DNA of 64,000 nt. Origin: Stercorarius parasiticus. Lineage: Eukaryota > Chordata > Aves > Charadriiformes > Stercorariidae. The stretch covers positions 632,167 to 696,166 of the forward strand of contig VWZL01000298.1 of the NCBI GenBank assembly GCA_013396915.1. The letters run 5' to 3'. The notes below the pieces were generated by a model. It was not told the origin of the DNA and did not search any database. It saw only the letters and a list, made by a program, of their open reading frames with translations. Shown here piece after piece: positions 50,139-63,505 of this stretch. Every line of letters starts with the position of its first letter. Within the stretch, counting starts at the first letter, position 1. The translations under genes were made by a program, and so were the position numbers.

Positions 50139-53100
50139 CAAAAAATGTAAGGACTCCTTGGACACAGCGCAGCAGATTCAGTGCAGCCTTGCACCTCTTA
50201 AAAGACTGATCCCAAACTGATCAGGCATAAATAGGAATGTGACCTTTACCGATGTCACCCAGCAGTACCCTTCCTCTGCAACAAGGCCAGCATGGCACTG
50301 AGGTAGCCTGGCACTGAGATGTTCACTCCCTTCTTCAGTGGTGGATCAATGTTGTTCCAATACACTGATCAGCTGCTTTCTCTGTCTAAAAAGTTTCTGT
50401 TCTGCGGTGCAGGCTCTTGAGGCACCGGACGAAGCAGAATGGCTCCGACCACGGCTCACAAGACGCCTTTTCCTTTGCATTCCCCTTCTGACAATTGATA
50501 ATTGGCCTTTTAAAATGCAAAGTCATTCTGCAGTCTGTGCCCTAGAGCACCGAACAGTCTCCTGGGCTGGGAGCTCCCGCTCCTTCACTGCTGCTCCTTT
50601 TACGTGTCTCTGGGAATCGGCATGCCGGGCTCCTTCAAACTTGAGTCCCCAAACACATTTTCAGGACAGAAGGGAAAGAGGACGGCTGTCTTCCCGTGAA
50701 GACTAAATGCTTTGAGGAGGAGCACGTTATAAAAGCTGTAGATATATTAGGTGTTTAATGGCAGACAGAACCAGCTGGTTTTTTGTGGGAGGCGTAATGT
50801 GTAGAGGGATCAGGCAACCCTGGGACTTTGGGGTAACTCAGTTTCCAAACCATGTCTCGAAAAGAGATAAGAGTTGTTTCCCTCTGGTTGTTCTCTCTGT
50901 CTTCACCCCTCCTCTCCCATCCCCTTCCCCCAAGACACAAACATCCGAGGAACACATCGTATGCTACTGGAAATGACTTTAAAATACCAAGACAAGCCAG
51001 CTGTGAGTCTGTGTATTCAGTAGACAGGCTACAGTGCTATGCAGCTGATTTAGAAATAAATCCCAATGTACAAGTCAGCCAGCCACATACTGAGATAGAA
51101 GCAGGGCTATAAGGTAAACACAGCTCAGCACTTTCAGATACAGGATGGAAAAAAAATATCTTTCTGTCCATTAAAACTATGTTCTCAATTTGTTCCTTCC
51201 CATGAGAAGTGAGGGGTAAACTCTACTATACTGTAACAGGTTAGAGTTAGAGGCAGGGAATGACAATGCAAAGGCAATTTTCCTCTAAGAAAATACCATC
51301 CCCTGTATCCCTCTGAAACTACATTATTGAAGGGACAGAAACTCTCCTCTTAGCATACCACCATGTCTTTCAAGAAGGGTCTGAGGGCCTTGACACAACC
51401 CCCACCACAGTCTTTCTTATTAATGCAAGATCTTGCCTTTAGAAAACCACTTAGTGCAGCATTTTGAACCCTGTCTGTATTATTGTAAGGCGAGTCAGAC
51501 TATGATTGTCTTTCAGTTAATGATGTGGCAGGGGGTGGCTTTTTGCCAGGTTTAAGTTAGATTCTTTTTAAGTTGCAGCCTTTAAGATCCACCTGGACAA
51601 GCAATAATTAAAGGGAATAGCAAATTAAGTGTATTAGGAAGGGGAAATGATTTACTAACCAGGGGGAGAAATAATTTATTAGAAAAGAAAACTTTTCCTT
51701 TAAGCTGAGAGAGTCATATTACCTCTTTCACAAATCATTTACCCTGTTGTTGGTAACTCACTTTCTAGCTTTTCCTCCTCCACGAAAAGGCGCCTGCCCC
51801 ACTTGTCTGCAGCTATTTCTTTTCCTGGGGCCACCATTCATTGGCATACGGGGTTCAACCTGACGTGCGCTTTCTGTTCCTGCTCGAGAAGACTTTCATT
51901 TTCCCTGCAAACTTATTTTGGGACAGCGTGGAGGGATGGAGAGGAGAGGTGGAGGAAGGGTTCTCGGACATACTCTATGCGCTCTCCAACGACAGAAATA
52001 ATGACGGACACCTCAATGGAGCAGTCCTATGGAGAGGACTCCCCTGAGGCTCCTGTTCTCAAACCGAGCCAAAAATATACAGCTTAAGCCAGTCGACTGA
52101 AACTGAAATGCAAGAAGTCACAAATCAAATAGGAGGCAGGCTGCTGTACTTTCCTATCAGAGGAGCAAGCAAGAGCAATATCCGAGTCATCCCGATTACT
52201 GTTTGTTTCTTTAAAAACATTTTTCTGGAATGTCTTACTGGATCTCTGCACCAGAGTTATATGTGAGACCCTAGCGTCCATGACAGTTAAAAAAGCCCAT
52301 GTTTATTAAAATTCAGTCACAGTGGCACAACATAGCATGCAATTATAAACACAAAACAGATGCAACACCATCTTCTCTATAGTCAGCGAAGATTGCAATC
52401 TGCAAAACCATGAAAATTTGTGTCCTTGATTTAATGGTTTAAAATGCAGGAAAGCTGTTTACATTCACTGTCAAAATGTTTGCATTACATATGCTCACTG
52501 CCCCTGTAGTGGAAATATTTTTCCACTAACATTGCAGAATAAGCACAAAATGAAGATGCACCACTCTTGCTAACAAAGTGCTAGCGTAATGCAGTTTCAC
52601 CTCTGCTAAAACATTTGTTAATGACTCATCACACTGCGCTATTTGTTCCCTTTACCTTGGGTTGGCTTCTTGAGAAATTTAGTATTATGGACATATTTTC
52701 AACTCCCTGCTGACCAGATAGCCTTTTGTACGATCCCACAGACATAGTTTTCATGTCCTAAAAGCATCAGCAATACAATTTTTTTTTAAGTCCTTTACTG
52801 CAAACTTGAGATTACACAACTGAATTTGGAAAAGGTGCAGGCACCTTCCATGGCACATGTTTAGGATCAAGTAGATAAGTTGGATATTTCAAATTCTGTC
52901 TTCACTTAAAAGGTACGGTGATGATTTTCAAGTGTCCGTACCCTTAAACCAGAAAGGATTTAAGAACGCAAATCTCAAGGAGAGTCAGTGGCATTTTTTT
53001 AAATCTTTAGCTGAGGCATCAGTGAACATACATTGCAGACATAAAATATTCTGCTACCAGAAAGTCTTTTAAATGCATATCTAAATGCATAGACATAGTG

Positions 53101-56100
53101 TTGGTAATGCTTAAGTTAATTGCTATGAAAATCAGAGTTTCTCACAAGTCTGCAAAAATTCATTTAATTTACATTGGCACTGTACAGACTTGCCTATCTT
53201 TTCTCACGTTTTCCTCAATTTCCATGGGACTATTCCCAAGACTAAGCACATGCGCAGACCCAGAGTCAAGGTCATGGTGTTTTATACTGGCTGTAGAACA
53301 TGATTCAGACACTCTTATTACATGGCTGATTGCAAACAATTTCATTCTACAGATAAGCAACTGGTGCACCAGCACAACACAAAAGACAGGTATATTCCAT
53401 CGAAAGTATACCAGGTTCATTTATTTTTGTTGACTATTAGTTTGACGGGAATTGCTGATACGTTTGTTTCATCTTATGCAACTAAATTGAATGTATGAAA
53501 TGCATAGCAATGATGAAATCTTATGCAAGAGTTTTCTGCTCTTAAACCTTAGCAAGGAAAGTACATTATTTAGTCAAATGCACACTGTGAAAGGTTCTTG
53601 CAGTTTTGTTTGCTTAGCTTTTTTACTGTGTGGTTTCTTTGTTTTTAAAGAAACAGAAGATGACTTACATCTGAGCATATCGAGTGAATTCTGCAGATAT
53701 TTTGGCTGCATTAAAGGCTTCTCTTGACTATGTTAAAAAGTTTGTTGTCAAGAATATTTACTAACACATTCTCAAGCCGCCACCCTACAGCCAGCCAGCA
53801 TCTGTTAACAACAACTTGCCTTTGGTTAAATACAAAAAAATAAAGCAAACAGTAATTTTTCCTAGTATAAGGCAAATATCACTTGACTGGAAGAATCTCT
53901 CCCTACCTGGTTCAACTAGGATGCTGCAAAACCAGGATCTTCTGCCTGCAGCTTAGAAAATTTGCATTATAAGTTTAGAGGCTTGACTATACCACAGCAA
54001 CCTGGCTTTACGATGTGCTTAAAATGTATTATCCCATCCGTCCAAGTATAAGATGGCTAGGATATGTGAATGGTTGCTATGCATACACGGACAGCAAGGT
54101 GGATTTCCTCCATAACTCTCTTTAGTAGGAATGAATCAGGCTTCCTCCCTCTACAATCGGGCATCCACACTGTGTGTTTTCACTGTGAACAGATTCAGTT
54201 AACAACTCTAATCTGTTCCTCATAGTGTAGAACAGAATATTTTGGAGACTTTTATACTCCATTTCTGAGGGCGTCTAAACACACGTATTCAGAAATGGAC
54301 TTTTTTGCCTATCTGCTGATGCTCACATTACATGAAGATGGCATACATGTATTGAAACAAATGTGACTCATATTTGAATTGCACGTACACCCAGAGTAAC
54401 GTATTTTAACGAACTAAAAATGCAATCCCCAGAGACAAATATACTGAAATAGATCTTCAGCTGCTTGAACTGCAAGTCTGTTCTTCTACGTCCAAGTGAG
54501 CTATTCTCCGTCCTGACTGACTTGTGACGTTGCTGGTGAAACAGACCGGGCTGTTTCCAGAGAGTTTCTGTTTCTCTGTATTCAGTCATTCAAGACAGTC
54601 TCTGAAAGAGAAAATACCATTTTTTTGAAAATTATTCACTTGTTTCCCATATTGAGATGTCATAAATTATAGAAAAAGCCTGGGATTACTATGTGAGAGT
54701 ACTTTTAAGTTAATCACCTTCTGACAGATCATGAACAGCCCTTTTCATACAGTGTGTGCCTAATTTCTATTTGTTTTCTCAAAGCTTTTCCTCTTAAACA
54801 TGAGGAGATGCAAGGAGACAGTAAAAGAGGGGTAACATCTAAGGGGACCTGCACAAAATGTCTAGATGAAAGCTGCTTGCTTTGCCATTTTGCCACGAAT
54901 TCAAAACTTAGAATAGGGTCACTAATTCTGCAGCCTTTCAACTGCTCTCAGGGTGATTTATGGTTTCGTGCTGAAATGCTATAGCAAACTTAATGGTTTC
55001 GCATGGTTGAAGCATGAAATAAGGTGGAACCCGAGTGTTTCCACTGGGTGTCGGTTTGAGTTTGGGAGAGTTTTGGAGTCCAAAATTTCAGCCAAATTGC
55101 TAAATTGTGAAGCATATACTTGCATGAGGGCTTGGCAAACAAATTCTAATTAATGCTTTTCTGCAAATGCTACACGCTCAGTAACATCAAAATACTTAAA
55201 GACTCATACCACTTTTGCTTAATTGGCCATTCTAAAAGGAATCCAAAAAAGTCAAAGGCATTTTTTCTCACCAGTTTCTTAATGGGATGTTTTGCATTTT
55301 CTTTCTCAAAACGTCATTTCTTTCTTAGAGGATTGAAATCAAATGCCTTTTTCCTTTTCAAAATGAGCAAAACATTTCACAAGGCCTAAACTTGTTTGTT
55401 TGCTTGATAGTTATCTTGACCAAGGTCCAGGAATCAGGATCCTCTCTCCTAAGGAAATCCCAGAAGACCTAGGCACAAAAGTCATGCTTACTCTTTCCAG
55501 ATGGTGGAGTCCTGCATTCCTTGCATTATAGTGACATGGAAAGTAGCTCAATCTTGTTGTTGTCTACAGTTTGATGGTTAGGGGACATTCCTTATGGGGA
55601 CAGTTGTGAGTTCAAGTGCTTTCTGACCTACTACCCAGATTCCTCTTCCATGAGTAAGTCCTCAGGCTGCCATGGTCTCCTGGAGTTCAGGTGCATAAAC
55701 CTTGGAGAGTTTCAAGTTTTCACTGCTGGTCATACAGAAGTGTGAAGGTACAGACTGCAGACTGCATCCTAAAACCAAGAAAGAACCAGGATTTGAGATT
55801 TCAGGCAGCTTTGGAATACAGAAACCTTTCCACTCCCTAGCTGGAGTTCATTCACAGCTGTGAATCCTAGGAATACCCAGGGGAAGTAGTCGCTGTGAGG
55901 TGCAGCAACACTTATCGTGGTAATAACCTAGACGTTTTGTTAGTTTGGGCTTCTCAGGTTTTTCTCAGCCTTTACCTCAGCAAAAGTATCTTTTAGAACC
56001 CTCTTTTGGAGACTAGTAAGTCTCGTGCAGCTGTACTCTCACCCACTTTGCATCCTTCCCTGCTTCCCGTGATTCTCAAGGAGTACAAGACTTCGCAAGA

Positions 56101-56380
56101 AAAAAAAATAAAAAATTGGGGCTACAGAACTCAACTGAATTTCCTGGGTAACTTCATATAAATACATTTTTCTAGTTGCAGACTTCTATGATATTTACCT
56201 ACTTGTGTATCCCTGAAGGTTTTTTGTACAGACAGACCAAGGTCATGTGGGCAGGATTTCAGAGCAGACTTTTGCCCTCTGTCATTGAAAGTAGACATGA
56301 AAAAGGTTCCCTCAAAACTCCGATTACAAAACTTTATAATAGAAACATAACATAATTTTTCCTCCTCTGGCAGTCTAGGT

Positions 56381-56407
56381 TACATATATATATATATAGA
56401 TATATAT
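56381..56407. repeat. Interrupted (TA)n microsatellite
   Basis: A TA dinucleotide run with one CA step and one AGA interruption. No gene is associated. Confidence 0.85.
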
Positions 56408-57534
56408 GGTCAATATAGCATTTCTTAGCCAATCAAAACATGCAATCTTTCTGTACCATAATGGAGAGAGAAATTTATGAATTTCATATGCTTCGGTACA
56501 TTAATGAATAAAACAATCCATTTGTAAGGCCCAGCCAGTTTTGCTGCTAAGTGGTTTTTTTATGCTGTAATGCAATTTTTTGTTAGCCTTGAAAGTTAGA
56601 GATTGTTAGAACCCTTAAAGTTTACTGACTCCTGACTATAATCAAACTCTAGCTATAATCGTCCCTCACCGATTCAATATATAAGGAAGCAGGTCCTCAG
56701 AATACAAATTTCCTACCTTTTCTCACTTCAAAAAATTATCAAATTGCCATAAGCAACCCAGCACTTTATAGAACAGAATCTGGGGATCACAAAAAGGTAG
56801 AGGTGACCTGGGTTTTAAAAAGTAAGAGCCCCAAAAAGAAGAAACTTATGTTTAAAGCTATAACTATATTTATTTACTTGATGGTTCTGCTGCAAATGTC
56901 CTCCTTTACATGCTACATAGCAACAACCTAAGCATTCTCCCTTCCTTCAGGATGGTATCCAAGTAACAAGGGAAACCAGAGAATTAATAAAAATATAACA
57001 GGGATCTGATTTAAGTGTCTCATTTGTGTCAGCTGAAATAATTTCCTTCCACTGCACAGAGTGGTTGTGATGGGAGAGCTTTGCTCTAATGAAGGTGGAA
57101 ACAATATCAGAAAGGAAATAAAGAAAAATTGACTAATGTGACATTTGAGCATAATATTTAAAAGTAGTGATATGAATTATTGATCTCACTCACCTGTTAA
57201 TAGCAACTACAAATTTCTTCCAAAAAAGCATTTCTGAAAAAAAAATAAATATCTTCCTTTCTTTGCAGTTATCTTGTTGAAATATTCATTGCAAGGATAA
57301 ATTGATCCTAACCTAAAGCAACTTCATGGGTGCAGGGGGATTTGAGAACCACAGGGTAGCTGACAGGACAGGGACTTTTACTTGAACTTCAGAACAACTT
57401 TGCCTGGTGAGGTCTGTCTATTAGTTTGGCTACAGATTTTTAGGCTTGATGACAATAAACTGTCACTTAATGCTGCTATATTTCTTTCACCATTTGTTAA
57501 CAGGATCTAGGATTACCTTCAAGCACCGGGTGGG

Positions 57535-57549
57535 ACACACACACACACA
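57535..57549. repeat. (AC)7 microsatellite
   Basis: Seven AC units plus a trailing A are read directly. Confidence 0.9.
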
Positions 57550-60500
57550 AATGAGTATATTGGTGTGTTTCTTTGAGAAGTGTAGGTAGAGGTATGACAG
57601 TTTCTATGGTAACGACAAGACTTTTTTATTACTAACAGAAAAATAGGTGTTGAGATAACCTCTTGTAAATTGTCCATGCATAAGTCATTTCTTGTCTCAG
57701 ACATTGCTTTCAATTAATACACATTTAATTTGTAAATAATGGGACAACCTTCTTTAGGACCTATACACTTCTCAGGTGTGTAATGAGAGATGTTGAGTTT
57801 CAGGTATATATTAGGAAAAAAACTATAATGAGTTAAGAGGAAAAATGTTGAGGAAGGAAAGCCTTCTACTTTCTGTACGATTCTCATGGTATTATTTTTG
57901 CAACAGAGTGATTAATTTATTGTTCGTCAAAAGAACTCACTGATGAGTTGAAACATTGAGGAAAATTCAAGTAAACACAATGAAATGGCAGCTTGATCCC
58001 TGATGGTGGTTTTGGTCTTACTATAACATGAAGAAATCTTACTTTTGGCAGGTCAATAACTACCATGACATCCAGACATGTTATTGTCATTATTTATAGT
58101 TAAGCATGCCATTTCATGTGCAAAATAATATGACCTGCCAATAGAGGAAGATCCCGGATGGGACAATTCTCCTAGTTAGAGGAAAAAACAAGAAATGGTT
58201 CACATGCCTATTTTTTTCACAGAACTATTTAAATGCTCACGTTTTCAGCCAGCTTGATGCCTGATGTAGAGGCTGCTGTTTCAACAGCCCACAGCATTGG
58301 TAGGACCAGGGGCGTGTTGAGACAGAAGAGGGAACGGTTGCAGTACTCTATATTCTCTATATTATGGGTTGCATAGCCCTCATAAATTGGGTCAGTCATT
58401 CCTATCAACTCTTATTGATGTAAGCAGGGCACGCATGGGTTCAAAGCAGCCCAAGCACTACAGGTAGGAAGATGACTTGGCCATCTTCCTGAGCTTTGAG
58501 GCTGTAACGTACTGTTTGATTAACATAGCCCAAAACGTGACTAGACTTACAGTGATTTTACTCCTTTTCCAAGGCCATTGATTGGAGCAAGGCTTTGTGC
58601 AGGCAACCTTGTAAATAGTAAGAGTAATGTCTGTAGCATCTCAGGGTTTGTAACCTGCCCCTTCTCACAGTCTTGCAAATAATAATAATAACAATAGCCT
58701 GTCCATCCTTTTTTTCCTTACAGAACAATATGATGGCTGCTTTTCCTCATAAAAGACTGAAGTCCTGCTCACTATAATTGAAGCAATGCCAGCTGTTCGG
58801 ACCTGCTGGAAACGCTAAGTTGAGCAGCCTTTACTTCTCAGTAGAAAAATGTTTTTAAAAGTACGTGGCTGTTTATGGATGGTACTTATCTGGCCCCATT
58901 ACAGTGCTCTCTGAACAAATCATAGCTTTCTATGTGATAATCTTCAAGACAGGTAAACATCACTATTTTACAGACACACGAATTTGCGGACAAAGAATTG
59001 AGATTTTGTTTGTTTGTTTATGCTACAAAATTTAGTAGGTCATGCCTGCATCCACACTTAATTTTGAAGCCAGATAAAAATGCTGAACTTCTGTTAGTCA
59101 GGTTAGACCAGTTCTGTCAGCAACACGAGGCCTGCATATTACTGGTCCACTGCTGCCACGCTTGTGTAGACATTCCTGTGTAGACATTATCTGTCTCTCT
59201 ACGAGGAGTCTTTCATTAACAATACCACAATTACACTATTGATTTTTCAGGATTTCCCTAGTTGTACTTTTCAGTTTGGAGGTTTGGTATCAGTCATGAT
59301 CAGTTTGGCCTTTGAAAACCCCAGTGTGGTTTAGAAATGCCTTTTTTTTCCAACTTTGTGAGTTCAGAGTAATCATTCACACAAAGCAACATGAACTTGA
59401 GTACTTGCCTGAAACAGTAAAATAAAAAATACACAAACCAGTATCTAGAGACTTAAAAAAAATACACTGGAAAATGTCAACGCAAACATGGAAGGAGTGG
59501 AACTACCACTGCAAATGCATTTGATGGTGCTTCTCAAGCCACATTGGTACTCAGGGTTTTCAAGAGAATTAATGAGATTTTAAGGGAAGAAAAGCATATA
59601 GAGTTGTCCTGGTTTGAGGTAAAACGGAACCAATTGGAACATCAGTAAGTGAACTAAGATGTCATCTAGCTACTGCAATAGCAAGCTGAACTCCTTCTAA
59701 ATACTATGAACAAAGTTTTGCAAAGGATGATGTACAATCAATCATTATACTGTGTAGAAAATTCCTTATTCCTAAACTTTCCAGGTTTCAGCATCCTGTA
59801 CTTTCTACTGAGAATGATGGCATGAACTGTAAAACTGTCCTTCCCATGCATCACTAGTGAATGATAAGGAGTACTATGAGTACATACAGCTATCTCTGAT
59901 GCAGATCAAAACAATGAGAATTTTGCCATTTGTTTTTATTTTGTTTGCTTGTTGAACAATGGGTCTTATTTTGGTATGCAGACAGGAATTTTTTCCCTTA
60001 AAAATGAGATATAGCGAATAAGTACGAGATCAAATGAACAAGAAGAAGCAAATAAACAGCAATTCCACAAATATGTAGCTTCTCAGTAAGATTAATAAAA
60101 GTTCTTAACAGTTATTATTGGCCACACACTGCATATTAGGAAAGCATCTCCTGCTGTCCAGCTCTTCTCCTTGGCATCAGCCACACGGGCCTTGGAGAGG
60201 TTTTGGCAAGTGCCTTTGTGCTTAGATTTCCTAAATCCTTCTTATTCCACCTGATGGAATTTCTCAGTTTTATAAACACTCATAAACATTTTGTTAAACA
60301 ACAATCAGCAGTATTAAGACTAAGGTTTTGAGCCTATTAACATCTGGCCTAATCATAAATCATTTCCACCATCTTTTTTGTCTGACCACCATACCTTCTT
60401 CTACTGCCTCCCACCAGCCCAGAGACTAAATAAACCATTCTTCGCTACACTGAGAGGAGTGAAAAGGTGGTCAGAGGACTGAAAAGGAGACCTTAAGAAC

Positions 60501-60923
60501 CACAGTCAGTGCTGCAACAGCATCTAAATGTCTGTATATACCGACTAGGATAAAATGTCTTTTTGTGGCTTTTCAGTAAGTCATGCAGCTTCCCAGATTA
60601 ATTAGTGAAATATACCCTAATGATTCACCAGTGCCATTTCTGTGTAGGTGCTCAGAAGGTGAAAAGAAAAAGAAAAAAAATCAAAGCATCTCCTAAATTC
60701 TAACCTCAGGACAGTTCAGTGAATCAGTCAGTGATTTTCAGTTCTTTCAGTTCCCTTAAGCAAAGCTGGCTTAAAGGTCTTTGGTATCTTGGTGATGTCA
60801 GCTTCCTCTCTAGCTTTTCCTCAGACAAAACAGACTGACAGAGTAACTGAGAGGAGGTGCAGCCTTCCTCCTTTCCTCACCCCACTGCCTCTGCACTGCT
60901 GCCTGAATCTCGTCGTGCTGCCT

Positions 60924-61496
60924 TTAGGTGAGGAAGTTTAGGCAAGGTGGGAATGCTGCTTTCCAGAGCTCAAAATCCCAGTCTTGGATGATGGTCCCAT
61001 ACCTGCACCACAGACTGCTTGGGGCTCTTTTCAGCAGCCCAGATGGGCCACTCACTCCCATGCAGCTGGTCACTGGATACCTGTAGCAGCTTCTGACTGC
61101 TGGCTCCTGCCTGTAACACCTTCTTTTTGTCAGTGCCACGTGAGCAAGGGGACCTGGGTCTGTCTCCAAAACTGAAATGGCTCCACCAATCCTTTCCCAT
61201 CCAAGCTGATGAGTATAGTTTATGGTATATAGGGTTTGAGATTTGGTTGAATTAGGAATCTGAATGAAAGGAATTGGAGGACCTGACCCAAAGGCCCTGC
61301 AGTTCTTGGGAGGAACAAGGTTTCCTCGTGGTGCAAAGCAACACTTCCCAGAGATAGGCCCATGACAGCTCCATGAAGAGACAGCAGGAGACGGAAGGCT
61401 GGAGCACCTGTCTGACATGTCAGGATTGCATGCACCCCAAAAAGACAAAACCCAAGCAAACACAAGTGCATAGTTAGCAACTGAAGACAGTTTCAA
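60924..61496 (-). CDS. Unrecognised cysteine-rich ORF, possibly a retroviral envelope relic
   Basis: This is the longest frame in the window not explained by a CR1, with 190 codons from a TTG to TAA. It starts with a hydrophobic stretch (about residues 7-22) ending in GACNP, like a secretory leader. It has about a dozen cysteines, many prolines and tryptophans, and two N-glycosylation sequons (NST and NYT near residues 82 and 93). No ATG precedes the leader in this frame, since the frame opens after a TGA at 61509-61511. The overlapping frame does have an ATG with its own hydrophobic leader. After the TAA the same frame stays open for 37 codons to a TAG at 60810-60812. No transmembrane subunit, heptad repeat or retroviral pol frame is seen nearby. 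A decayed envelope surface subunit is a guess. Chance is quite possible, because about one ORF of this length is expected in a window this size. Confidence 0.2.
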   Translation of the reverse strand: MKLSSVANYALVFAWVLSFWGACNPDMSDRCSSLPSPAVSSWSCHGPISGKCCFAPRGNLVPPKNCRAFGSGPPIPFIQIPNSTKSQTLYTINYTHQLGWERIGGAISVLETDPGPLAHVALTKRRCYRQEPAVRSCYRYPVTSCMGVSGPSGLLKRAPSSLWCRYGTIIQDWDFELWKAAFPPCLNFLT

Positions 61497-61508
61497 GAAG
61501 AGACACAG

Positions 61509-62935
61509 TCAGCAAGGCTATATACGAAGTCCAGCAAAGATCGAAGCTGACATTTTCAAACGCTAGACACATCCTTGAACCACTGTAGCAGTAGTGCTGA
61601 ATCTCATAGGACTGTAGAATATAAAGACCTGTAAAGGATGAAATACGCAAAAAACCAAGCATGAGGTACATATGGCTTTGTTCATCATGAAAGATAAGTG
61701 ACAGTGAATAAATGGAACAAATTTTTATGCTGCAAAAGGATCTCCAAAATTTCTCTTTCAAGAATTTTTGCAGTGATTTGAAGACATAATTATCTTTTTT
61801 TCTTGCTTTTGGGTTTTCTACCTCAAAACACGTTCATCCTGGAGTTACTTCGGATGACATTCATGTTATTTCCCTCTTAGGAACTGGAGCAAACAGTACT
61901 GGGTCCTAAGAATCCTTCTACACATGGCTAGATTTGTAAGCATGAGTAGTAGTTCTGTTGTCTTGGAAGAGATTTGACTAAAGGTTTCATAAGCACATAG
62001 GTAATTTTATCCTCTGTGAACTGAAAAGATCTGCTGAACCTTTTGAGGTTAGTCTACCCATAATAAAACTGGATCATAGTCATCTCTTGATCAGTTATGC
62101 CATTTTATCTGGTGCATAGCGATCTCATGATAGGATATGCAAAATCTTTATTTCTTAAATAGTCATTTGAACACTATATTCGTTAAAGGGAAGTTAGCAT
62201 GTCATTTTGTTCTCCAGTTTTTCATGGGTCTTTTACCGAACTGAAAATTACACCTTATTTTCCTCCATTGTCTGAATGCCAAGCTGAGCATGGTTAATGC
62301 TGGTATTGCTTTGAATTATGTGCGTACTAATCATTAGCATTAAACCTGGTAGCATTGTGGAAGCACACAAATTGGTAGACTGCAGGTAAAGGTATCACCA
62401 AGACGTCAATCATTGTTTAAAGGCGTTTGGTGTGGTGGCATTTCTGTAAGATGGCCACAATTCCTCTTTGTGAACACAAGTAATTTCACATGGAGTAGGA
62501 AACCCTGGGTTTTCTGCCCCCTTTCCAATTGCATTTCACCTGCTCAAAACCCCCTCATGAGACCATGTAGAAACAGCAGTTGGGAAAGAGCTGCTTTTGT
62601 GGTTTGTTTCTTTTTCTGTTAACCTACAAAATCTGTGGGCTTTTCCAGGCAGGATTTCTGGTTTTATTGATTAAAAAATAAAGCTTTGGGATTTTCAAGG
62701 GTTTCTGAAAATTCTGGTTTCCAAGCCAGTGAGGACTTTCCTCAGTTGTCGTTTTCCAAAAATGTGCTTTCACAGCTATGGTGTATGAGGAAATTTTGGT
62801 GTTCTGAACTTTGCTAAAATCCGCTTTTAAAATTTAAGTGTGAACACCAAGTGCATTACGATGGTTGCATGCCCAAGGAGCACAGTTTCGATGCGCTTCA
62901 TTTTCAAATTCCACTTGGCACTTCTCTTGACTCCT
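61509..62935. other. Unique noncoding DNA
   Basis: I see no repeat, domain-bearing frame or structured element in this interval. The minus-strand frame at 61474-61761 (95 codons) has no recognisable features. Confidence 0.55.
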
Positions 62936-63505
62936 CATAGAATCATAGAATTGCCTAGGTTGGAAGGGACCTTTCAGATCATCAAGTCCAACCATCAGCC
63001 TAATTCTGACAAAACCACCACTAAACCATGTCCCTAAGCACCACGTCTACCCGTCTTTTAAATACCTCCAGGGATGGCGATTCAACCACTTCCCTGAGCA
63101 GCCTGTTCCAATGATTGACAACCCTTTCAGTGAAGACATTTTTCCTAATATCTAATCTAAACCCTCCCTGGCACTCCTTGAAACCGTTTCCTCTTGTCCT
63201 ATCACCTGTTACTTGGGAGAAGAGACTGACCCCCACCTCTCTACACTCTCCTTTCAGGTAGCCGTAGAGAGCGATAAGGTCTCCCCTCAGCCTCCTTTTC
63301 TCCAGGCTAAACAACCCCAGCTCCCTCAGCTGCTCCTCATAAGACTTGCTCTCCAGACCCCTCACCAGCTTCACTGCCCTTCTCCAGACCCGCTCCAGCA
63401 CCTCAATGTCCTTCTCGTAGTGAAGGGCCTAAAACTGGACACAGTACTCGAGGTGGGGCCTCACCAGGGCTGAGTACATTGGGACACTATCTGTCCTCAC
63501 CCCAA
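62936..63505 (-). mobile_element. CR1 LINE fragment, 5'-truncated, second subfamily
   Basis: The low-coordinate end has two copies of the CR1 terminal octamer (CATAGAAT on the plus strand) followed by GCCTAGGTTGGAAGGGACC, the CR1 3' UTR signature. The ORF2 C-terminus lies upstream on the minus strand. CR1-type coding similarity fades near 63505, so about 570 bp remain. The 3' UTR and coding sequence differ enough from the copy at 40189 to suggest a different CR1 subfamily. Confidence 0.92.
63021..63505 (-). pseudogene. CR1 ORF2 C-terminal remnant with a premature stop
   Basis: The 126-codon open frame (63401 to 63021) contains [17 protein letters not shown] and ends in the natural family terminus VVLRDMV followed by TAG. 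The same frame continues upstream as YSALVRPHLEYCVQF and is then cut by a TAG at 63429-63431. In CR1 this position is normally tryptophan (TGG), so a single G-to-A change explains the stop. The reverse-transcriptase core is absent because of the 5' truncation. The copy is non-functional. Confidence 0.9.

Larger units (their letters stand above)
41061..60800. other. Long unique noncoding stretch
   Basis: Nearly 20 kb without a recognisable exon or named transposable element. A pyrimidine-rich run at about 41690-41770 contains splice-acceptor-like CTTTTTAG but no adjoining conserved frame. A GC-rich patch at about 47750-48030 has an open frame of 149 codons with no domain, which I regard as chance. 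The simple repeats, Z-DNA-prone tracts and dyads listed separately fall in this interval. A short LTR-end-like sequence occurs at 59605. Confidence 0.6.

Noticed and set aside
59605..60713. A 1.1-kb LTR ending in CCTCAGGACA beside the cysteine-rich ORF
   Set aside because: The flanking pentamers (AGAGT and GTTCA) do not match, no polypurine tract adjoins it, and the interior shows no LTR landmarks.
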